Shown here: one piece after another, positions 1-5,293 of the stretch | Position numbering within the stretch: position 1 is the first letter of the stretch | Layout of the letters: each line of letters starts with the position of its first letter | Assembly: GCA_022843505.1 (NCBI GenBank) | Contig: JALHNN010000136.1 | Span: 1 to 7,098, forward strand | DNA length: 7,098 bases | Direction of reading: 5' to 3' | Origin: Sulfuritalea sp. | Lineage (GTDB): Bacteria; Pseudomonadota; Gammaproteobacteria; Burkholderiales; Rhodocyclaceae | Position numbers and translations under genes: made by a program | Notes under the pieces: model-generated | The model's input: the letters and a program-made list of their open reading frames with translations, nothing else | The model's database searches: none | Told to the model about the DNA's origin: nothing

Positions 1-774
<774 letters not shown>

Positions 775-855
775 GCCGGCTCAAACGCTTGCCAAACAAT
801 CTTCGAGATTACCTTGCCAAATCGGCTCAAGGCATTGGCACAGAAGACAATTGGG

Positions 856-892
856 CTTACCCACAAAATCTGTGGATAACTTTGTGGGTAAG
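856..892. promoter_or_regulatory. Cluster of three DnaA-box-like 9-mers inside a 12-bp inverted repeat
   Basis: The E. coli-type DnaA box is TTATNCACA. Here TTACCCACA lies on the plus strand at 857-865 (one mismatch, T to C at position 4), a perfect TTATCCACA on the minus strand at 871-879, and TTACCCACA on the minus strand at 883-891 (one mismatch). The outer boxes are exact mirror images: CTTACCCACAAA (856-867) and TTTGTGGGTAAG (881-892) form a perfect 12-bp inverted repeat with a 13-bp spacer that contains the central box. Gaps between boxes are 5 and 3 bp. Dense boxes in opposed orientation fit cooperative DnaA binding. The alternative is an RNA hairpin, but no T-tract follows on either strand, so a terminator is unlikely. 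Confidence 0.75.
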
Positions 893-944
893 GAATGCGG
901 CCGCAGCCTAAGTTATCGTCCGGGCAAGCGTTTTTCATCGCTGT

Positions 945-977
945 GCAATATTTGAGCAATATTTATTGCTTTTATAT
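945..977. repeat. AT-rich segment with 11-bp tandem repeat and palindrome (possible DNA unwinding element)
   Basis: Thirty-three bases with 26 A/T (79%) in a GC-rich window. GCAATATTT occurs at 945-953 and again at 956-964, exactly 11 bp apart, about one helical turn. A third, degenerate 11-mer (TGCTTTTATAT, 967-977) follows. Overlapping these is the near-perfect palindrome AGCAATA-TT-TATTGCT (955-970). Tandem AT-rich short repeats beside DnaA boxes are the usual form of a duplex-unwinding element in bacterial origins. An AT-rich promoter or a regulator operator could look similar. Confidence 0.55.
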
Positions 978-979
978 CA
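971..979 (-). promoter_or_regulatory. Possible extended -10 promoter for priA
   Basis: Read on the minus strand, the sequence is TGATATAAA: a TGn extended -10 motif followed by TATAAA (five of six matches to TATAAT). No good -35 hexamer sits 16-18 bp upstream, as expected for an extended -10 promoter. Transcription would start near 964 and give a priA leader of about 190 nt containing the triple DnaA-box cluster. The element overlaps the predicted IHF site and the AT-rich repeats, so IHF and DnaA could control it. A weaker alternative is TTGTAA (990-985) with a 17-bp spacer to AATAAA. Confidence 0.35.
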
Positions 980-987
980 GAGGCTTA
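975..987 (+). promoter_or_regulatory. Predicted IHF binding site
   Basis: TATCAGAGGCTTA matches the IHF consensus WATCARNNNNTTR at every defined position. The AT-rich flank on its 5' side (955-974) fits the A/T-rich upstream element that strengthens IHF sites. IHF bends DNA sharply. In E. coli, oriC, datA and DARS2 all pair IHF sites with DnaA boxes. The site lies between the AT-rich repeat and the outlying DnaA box at 1047-1055. Single matches to a short degenerate consensus are common, so support comes mainly from this context. Confidence 0.5.
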
Positions 988-1046
988 CAAATGTCATTCG
1001 GAGCGGCGCGGTGTTTTTGCGGGAACTACAGGGGTCTGCCGATTTC

Positions 1047-1055
1047 TGTGAATAA
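1047..1055 (-). promoter_or_regulatory. Outlying consensus DnaA box
   Basis: The plus strand reads TGTGAATAA, so the minus strand carries TTATTCACA, a full match to TTATNCACA. It lies about 155 bp from the triple cluster, on the far side of the AT-rich repeat and the IHF-type site. Its orientation is the same as that of the two minus-strand boxes in the cluster. Confidence 0.6.
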
Positions 1056-1143
1056 GTCAAGGGGTCGATGGCGTTTTTGCCCTCCCCGGAAGGCCTTGGC
1101 GGACGGCCCTCTCCCCGATGCGATACGCGCCAAGCCAGAGCCA

Positions 1144-1168
1144 GCGGGGCTTCGCGTATCAGCCCCGC
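1144..1168 (-). terminator. GC-rich hairpin at the hemE stop codon, weak terminator candidate
   Basis: GCGGGGC (1144-1150) and GCCCCGC (1162-1168) are perfect 7-bp inverted arms around an 11-nt loop; the hemE TGA (1161-1159) lies in the loop side. The hairpin would form in the hemE mRNA, but the bases after it (TGGCTCTGGC) have no U-run, so it does not meet the intrinsic-terminator pattern. It could stabilise the 3' end or be chance in GC-rich DNA. Confidence 0.25.
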
Positions 1169-2274
1169 GCGGATGCCCGCCGGCTGTGGCTATGCACGGT
1201 GTCAACCAGAATTTTCACGTTCTCCGGGGGGCTGAACTGGGAGATGCCGTGGCCCAGATTGAAGACGTGGCCGCCGGCTTGCCGGGCCTCGGCGGGATCG
1301 GTTGCATAGCTGTCGAGCACGCGCCTGGCCTCGGCGGCGACCTTGTCCGGCGAACCGAACAAGGCCATGGGATCGAAATTTCCCTGCAGCGCCACGCGGT
1401 CGCCGACGCGGCGGCGCGCCTCGCCCAGATCCGTGGTCCAGTCCAGGCCCACGGCGTCGCAGCCGGTATCGGCAATGGCCTCCAGCCACTGCCCGCCACC
1501 CTTGGTAAAGATGATGCAGGGAACCCGCTCGCCCTGGGCCACACGCGTCAAGCCGGCGACGATGCGCTGCATGTAGGCCAGCGAAAACTCGCGATAGGCC
1601 GCGTGCGAGAGCACACCGCCCCAGGAATCGAAAATCATCACGGCCTGGGCGCCCGAAGCAATCTGGGCGTTCAGGTAGTCGGTCACCGCCTTCGTCGTCA
1701 CATCGAGGATGTGGTGCAAGAGGTCGGGGCGATCGTAAAGCATGGTCTTGATCGTGCGATAGTCCGTGGCCGATCCGGAGCCACCCTCGACCATGTAGCA
1801 GGCCAGGGTCCACGGACTGCCGGTGAAGCCGATCAGCGGCACCGAGCCATGCAGGGCGCGGCGGATCTCGGCGACCGCATCCATGACGTAACGCAGGTGG
1901 ACGTTCGGATCGGGCGCCGTCAGGTCGCGGATCGCCCATTCCTCGCGCAGCGGACGCTCGAACTTCGGCCCCTCGCCCTCGGCGAAATACAGGCCCAGCC
2001 CCATCGCATCGGGCACAGTGAGGATGTCGGAAAACAGGATCGCGGCGTCGAGTTCAAAGCGCGCCAGCGGCTGCAGCGTGACCTCGCAGGCCAGCTGAGG
2101 GTTCTTGCACAGCTGCAGAAAGCTGCCGGCGCGGCGCCGCGTCTCGTTGTACTCCGGCAGGTAGCGGCCGGCCTGTCGCATCAGCCAGACCGGGGTGTAG
2201 TCGACGGGCTGGCGCAGCAGCGCGCGGAGAAAGTTGTCGTTCTTGGGGCGGGCGGTCGGCGACATGGCTGGCAT
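1159..2274 (-). CDS. hemE: Uroporphyrinogen decarboxylase
   Basis: HemE is a cytosolic, cofactor-free enzyme that removes the four acetate carboxyl groups of uroporphyrinogen III to give coproporphyrinogen III in haem synthesis. The 371-residue product carries both family signatures: PVWLMRQAGRYLPEY (residues 28-42) and GFTGSPWTLACYMVEGG (149-165). Expected active-site residues are Arg33 and Arg37 in the first signature, Asp83 in FSDIL, Tyr160 and His342 in NLGHGI. The conserved FDSWGG and QGNFDP segments are also present. Length is slightly above the usual 350-355 because of a short N-terminal extension and a His/Arg/Ser-rich tail (HSHSRRASARG). A second in-frame ATG at 2265 (residue 4) is equally possible; neither start has a clear Shine-Dalgarno sequence. 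The gene follows the trkH pair by 88 nt on the same strand and may be co-transcribed, though the spacer could hold its own promoter. Confidence 0.98.
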   Translation of the reverse strand: MPAMSPTARPKNDNFLRALLRQPVDYTPVWLMRQAGRYLPEYNETRRRAGSFLQLCKNPQLACEVTLQPLARFELDAAILFSDILTVPDAMGLGLYFAEGEGPKFERPLREEWAIRDLTAPDPNVHLRYVMDAVAEIRRALHGSVPLIGFTGSPWTLACYMVEGGSGSATDYRTIKTMLYDRPDLLHHILDVTTKAVTDYLNAQIASGAQAVMIFDSWGGVLSHAAYREFSLAYMQRIVAGLTRVAQGERVPCIIFTKGGGQWLEAIADTGCDAVGLDWTTDLGEARRRVGDRVALQGNFDPMALFGSPDKVAAEARRVLDSYATDPAEARQAGGHVFNLGHGISQFSPPENVKILVDTVHSHSRRASARG

Positions 2275-2276
2275 CG

Positions 2277-2297
2277 GGATCGAGGATCAGGGATCGG
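2277..2297. repeat. Three 7-bp tandem repeats of the GGATC type, just upstream of hemE
   Basis: GGATCGA, GGATCAG and GGATCGG follow each other with exact 7-bp periodicity (GGATC at 2277, 2284 and 2291). They lie directly before the hemE start, where a ribosome-binding site would be expected. Part of the array (TCAGGGATC, 2287-2295) pairs at 8 of 9 positions with GATTCCTGA in the second repeat array at 2331-2339, so the two arrays could fold onto each other. Confidence 0.6.
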
Positions 2298-2329
2298 AGT
2301 TTAGCGGGACTTGGCGGCGAGGTCCTTGC

Positions 2330-2351
2330 TGATTCCTGATTCCCGACTTCC
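2330..2351. repeat. 7-bp tandem repeats TGATTCC, just downstream of the second trkH
   Basis: TGATTCC occurs twice in tandem (2330-2336 and 2337-2343), followed by a degenerate copy (CGACTTCC, 2344-2351). The array shares its 7-bp period with the one at 2277-2297 and is its imperfect inverted complement. Together the two fill much of the 88-nt trkH-hemE spacer. It looks like slippage-generated or low-complexity repeat sequence. No promoter is evident here. Confidence 0.55.
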
Positions 2352-2362
2352 GAACCCTGAAA

Positions 2363-3817
2363 CTAGCGCCGCCAGAAGGCCGGCGTCAGCACCACCAGCA
2401 GGGTAAAAATCTCCAGCCGGCCGAGCAGCATGGCGAAACTGCAGACCCAGGTCTGGAAATCGGTCAGGACTTCGTAGGTGGTCGAGGGCCCGACCTGGTT
2501 CAGGCCCGGGCCGGTGTTGTTCACCGTGGCCACCACGGCGGTGAAGGCCGTCAGGATGTCGAGCCCCGAAAAGGTCATCAGCAGGGTCAGCGAAACGAGG
2601 ATGCACATGTAGGCGAAGCCGAAGGCCAGCACCGCGGTAAGGATGTCCTGCGGCACCGCCCCACCGCCCACGCGCACCGGCCACACCGCTTTCGGATGCA
2701 TCGCCCTCAGCAGTTCGCGATACACCTGCTTGTAGAGGATGATGGCGCGCATCATCTTGATGCCGCCGCCGGTGGAGCCGGCGCTGGTGGCGAAGCTGCA
2801 GAGGAACAGCATCCACAGCGGGGCGAAGATCGGCCAGGCGTTGTAGTCGACGCTGGCAAAGCCGGTGGTGGTGGCGATCGACACGACGTTGAAGGCCGCG
2901 TGCCGCAGCGCCGTGGCGAACTCCGGATACACGCCCTGCCAATGCAGGTAGACGGCAATGCCCAGCACGCTGGAAAGCGTCACCCCAAGAAAATAGCGTG
3001 CTTCGGGATCGTGGGCGTAGGGCATCAGGCTGCGGCCGCGCACGGCAAGAAACAGCGTGGCGAAATTCAAGCCGGCGATCAGCATGAATACGACGGTGAT
3101 GCCCTCGATCAGCGGCGAATTCCAGTGGCCGAAGCTGGCGTCGTGGCTGGAAAAGCCGCCCAGGCCCATGGTGGTGAAGGAATGCATCACGGCGTCGAAC
3201 CAGCTCATGCCGGCCCAGCGGAAGGACAGGATGCACAGCAGGGTGACGATGCCATACACCACCCACAGGCCCTTGGCGGTCTCGGCCATGCGCGGCGTCA
3301 GGCTGGAATCCTTCATCGGCCCCGGCGTCTCGGCCTTGAACATCTGCCGGCCGCCGATTCCCAGCAGCGGCAGCACGGCAACCGCCAGCACGATGAGGCC
3401 CATGCCGCCCAGCCAGACCAGCATGCCGCGCCAGAGGTTGATCGAGGGCGGCAGCGCATCCAGCCCCGAGATCACCGTCGCCCCGGTGGTGGTCAGCCCC
3501 GACATGGCCTCGAAGTAGGCGTCGGTGAAGGAAAGCTGCAGTTGCAGGATGAAGGGCAGGCAGGCGAACACCGGCAGCAGCGCCCAGACCAGCGCCACCA
3601 GCAGGAAGCCGTCGCGGACCTTGAGGTCCTCGGTGTGCCGGCGCGCCGTCCACCACAGGCCGAGGCCGACCATCAGGCTGATCAGCGCCGCCTCGTCGTA
3701 GGCGGTCTCGGCGCCGTCGTGAACGGCGTGGGAAAACAGCAGCGGCACCAGCATGGTCAGCGAAAAGCAGGCCAGCAGGACGCCGAAGACGCGGATCACC
3801 GGATAGTAGGGCGACAT
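2363..3817 (-). CDS. trkH: Trk potassium uptake protein TrkH, distal copy
   Basis: TrkH is the inner-membrane K+-translocating subunit of the Trk system; it works as a dimer gated by the cytoplasmic TrkA ring. This 484-residue protein has the hydrophobic profile of the family and all four pore loops: TTTGA (109-113), TTMGLGG (215-221), TTTGF (316-320) and NNTGPG (433-438). It also has GSTGGGIK (347-354), the segment following pore loop 3 that carries the intramembrane gating loop and its nearby basic residue. All four filter glycines are present, so it should be a working channel. The start is supported by a GGAGG at 3832-3828, 10 nt before the ATG and inside the end of the upstream trkH; only 4 nt separate the two genes, so translation is probably coupled. 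It aligns without gaps over its full length with that paralogue (about 64% identity by hand count). Confidence 0.95.
   Translation of the reverse strand: MSPYYPVIRVFGVLLACFSLTMLVPLLFSHAVHDGAETAYDEAALISLMVGLGLWWTARRHTEDLKVRDGFLLVALVWALLPVFACLPFILQLQLSFTDAYFEAMSGLTTTGATVISGLDALPPSINLWRGMLVWLGGMGLIVLAVAVLPLLGIGGRQMFKAETPGPMKDSSLTPRMAETAKGLWVVYGIVTLLCILSFRWAGMSWFDAVMHSFTTMGLGGFSSHDASFGHWNSPLIEGITVVFMLIAGLNFATLFLAVRGRSLMPYAHDPEARYFLGVTLSSVLGIAVYLHWQGVYPEFATALRHAAFNVVSIATTTGFASVDYNAWPIFAPLWMLFLCSFATSAGSTGGGIKMMRAIILYKQVYRELLRAMHPKAVWPVRVGGGAVPQDILTAVLAFGFAYMCILVSLTLLMTFSGLDILTAFTAVVATVNNTGPGLNQVGPSTTYEVLTDFQTWVCSFAMLLGRLEIFTLLVVLTPAFWRR
2406..2443. repeat. 38-bp exact repeat shared by the 3' ends of both trkH genes (copy 1)
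   Basis: The 38 bases are identical to 3865-3902, 1459 bp away, within the codons for the last transmembrane segment of each TrkH. They form the core of a longer region of high similarity. The whole genes have clearly diverged elsewhere, so exact DNA identity here, synonymous positions included, suggests recent gene conversion or strong local constraint. Confidence 0.8.
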
Positions 3818-3821
3818 GCGT

Positions 3822-5276
3822 TCAGCGCCTCCAGAAGGCGGGCGTCAGGACTACCAGCAGGGTGAAAATCTCCAGCCGGCCGAGCAGCATGGCGAAACTG
3901 CACAGCCAGGTCTGGAAGTCGCTCAGCACACCGAAGTTCGAGGCCGGCCCGACCAGGTTAAGGCCCGGGCCGGTGTTGTTGATGGTCGCCACCACGGCCG
4001 AGAAGCCGGTCAGGATGTCCAGCCCGCTGGCGGACATCAGGAGCGTCAGGCTGACGATGCTGACCATGTAGATGAAACCGAAGGCCATCACCGCGGCGAT
4101 GATCTGCGGCGTCACCGGTGCGCCGGCGATGCGCGCCGGATACACGGCGCGCGGGTGCATGGCCAGCACCAGTTCGCGATACACCTGCTTGTAGAGGATC
4201 ATGGCGCGGATCATCTTGATGCCGCCCCCGGTCGAGCCCGAGCAGGCCGCGAAGCTGCCGAGGAACAGCATCCAGAGCTGGGCGAACATCGGCCACTGGC
4301 CGTAGTCGGTGGTCGCCAGGCCGAGCGAGGTCGACAGCGAGACGACGTGGAAAGCGACATAGCGCAGCGCCGACATGGCATCGGCGAAGACGTCAAGGTA
4401 CATCAGGTAAGCGCTCAGCGCCACGGTGCTGAGCGCCAGAACGCCGAGGAAATAGGGCGCCTCCGGATCACGCCGGTAGGGCGCGAAGCTGCGGCCGGCG
4501 AAGGCCATGTAGTGCGTCGCGTAGTTGATGCCGGAGATCAGCGCGAAGACGATGGCGATGAGTTCGATCTCCAGGCTGTTGTAGTAGGCCAGGCTGGCAT
4601 CGCGCGTCGAGAAGCCGCCCAGTCCCATGGTACTGAAGGCGTGCATCAGCGCGTCCCAGCCCTCCATGCCGGCATGCCAGTAGGCCAGAGCGCACAACAC
4701 TGTGAACATGAAATACACCTTCCACAGGCCCTTGGCGGTTTCGGCGATGCGCGGCGTCAGGCCGGATTCCTTCATCGGCCCCGGCGTCTCCGCCTTGAAC
4801 ATCTGCCGGCCGCCGATGCCCAAGAGCGGCAGGATGGCGACCGCCAGCACCACCACGCCCATGCCGCCGATCCAGTGCATGAAGGTGCGCCAGAAATTGA
4901 TCGACATCGGCAGTTGGTCGAGCCCGGTGAGCACCGTCGAGCCCGTCGCGGTCAGCCCCGACATGGCCTCGAAGTAGGCATCGGTGAAGGAGATCTTCAA
5001 TTGCAGGATCAGCGGCAGCGCGGCGAACACCGGCAGCAGGGTCCAGATCACCACCACCAGCAGGAAGCCGTCGCGCACCTTGAGTTCGCGCTTTTCGCGG
5101 CGCGCGGCGAAGAACAGCCCGGCGCCAGTGGCCAGGGTCAGCAGGAAAGCTTCGTCGAAGGCCGAGTGCGCTCCGTCGCCGAGGTACCACGACAAGCCCA
5201 TGGGCACCGCCAGGCACAACGCGAAGCCCATCAGCAGCGCGCCGAAGACGCGAACCAGGGGATAGAAGCGGTTCAT
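3822..5276 (-). CDS. trkH: Trk potassium uptake protein TrkH, promoter-proximal copy with an altered third filter loop
   Basis: A second TrkH-type K+ transporter subunit, 484 residues, with its pore loops at exactly the same positions as the distal copy. Loop 1 is TATGS (109-113), loop 2 STMGLGG (215-221) and loop 4 NNTGPG (433-438), all close to standard. Loop 3 is TSLGL (316-320) where the paralogue has TTTGF: the filter glycine remains, but the two residues before it change from Thr-Thr to Ser-Leu and the following Phe becomes Leu. Since Thr side chains and backbone carbonyls around this glycine line the K+ site, selectivity or rate may differ. GSTGGGIK (347-354) is intact. The last 26 residues match the paralogue exactly. 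The ATG at 5276 lies 17 nt after the trkA stop with no strong Shine-Dalgarno sequence. The product could form homodimers or pair with the distal TrkH; both probably share the single local TrkA. Confidence 0.94.
   Translation of the reverse strand: MNRFYPLVRVFGALLMGFALCLAVPMGLSWYLGDGAHSAFDEAFLLTLATGAGLFFAARREKRELKVRDGFLLVVVIWTLLPVFAALPLILQLKISFTDAYFEAMSGLTATGSTVLTGLDQLPMSINFWRTFMHWIGGMGVVVLAVAILPLLGIGGRQMFKAETPGPMKESGLTPRIAETAKGLWKVYFMFTVLCALAYWHAGMEGWDALMHAFSTMGLGGFSTRDASLAYYNSLEIELIAIVFALISGINYATHYMAFAGRSFAPYRRDPEAPYFLGVLALSTVALSAYLMYLDVFADAMSALRYVAFHVVSLSTSLGLATTDYGQWPMFAQLWMLFLGSFAACSGSTGGGIKMIRAMILYKQVYRELVLAMHPRAVYPARIAGAPVTPQIIAAVMAFGFIYMVSIVSLTLLMSASGLDILTGFSAVVATINNTGPGLNLVGPASNFGVLSDFQTWLCSFAMLLGRLEIFTLLVVLTPAFWRR
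3828..3832 (-). promoter_or_regulatory. Shine-Dalgarno sequence of the distal trkH, inside the upstream trkH
   Basis: GGAGG on the minus strand, 10 nt from the ATG at 3817 and within the codons for the final FWRR of the upstream trkH. It fixes the downstream start and indicates translational coupling between the two paralogues. It is the clearest ribosome-binding site in the window. Confidence 0.75.
3865..3902. repeat. 38-bp exact repeat shared by the 3' ends of both trkH genes (copy 2)
   Basis: Partner of the repeat at 2406-2443, in the same orientation and reading frame. Recombination between the two copies would delete or duplicate one trkH-length unit of 1459 bp and leave an intact hybrid gene. 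Confidence 0.8.
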
Positions 5277-5293
5277 CGCCGGCCAGGCGCGAC

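Larger units (their letters stand above)
775..1158. other. hemE-priA intergenic region with DnaA boxes, AT-rich repeats and an IHF-type site
   Basis: No convincing gene is present in these 384 bases; the reading frames crossing it are short or are antisense extensions of hemE. Its right third is GC-rich like the genes. The part from about 781 to 1000 is clearly richer in A+T (70% in 941-990 by my count). It contains, left to right: repeats of CTTGCCAAA, a triple DnaA-box cluster, the 10-bp palindrome TGCGGCCGCA (896-905), an AT-rich tandem repeat, an IHF consensus match, a lone DnaA box, and a hairpin at the hemE stop codon. That is much more organised than a normal spacer between co-directional genes. 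It may serve as the priA promoter region, as a DnaA-binding chromosomal locus, or as a replication origin. Confidence 0.8.

Noticed and set aside
856..892. Rho-independent terminator read from the 12-bp inverted repeat
   Set aside because: The arms are only moderately GC-rich and no T-run follows on either strand. The DnaA-box content is the better explanation.
1013..1080. Repeated GTTTTTGC (1013-1020 and 1073-1080) as terminators or a regulatory repeat
   Set aside because: The T-runs are five bases long with no stable GC hairpin directly before them on the plus strand, and no plus-strand gene ends here. Two copies of an 8-mer are weak evidence.
1057..1085. A sigma-70 promoter from TTGACT on the minus strand (1060-1055)
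   Set aside because: The -35 hexamer is good, but nothing like a -10 lies 16-18 bp downstream (AGACCC and neighbours).
895..2304. Long plus-strand open frame (469 codons) opposite hemE
   Set aside because: It overlaps a clearly conserved hemE on the other strand, has an Arg/Gly/Ala/His-rich product with no recognisable family, and arises from the GC-rich third-position bias of hemE. Its first part crosses the intergenic region only because no stop occurs there.
3818..3836. One trkH split by a frameshift into two pieces
   Set aside because: Each of the two reading frames encodes a complete 484-residue TrkH with all four pore loops, so these are two genes and not fragments.
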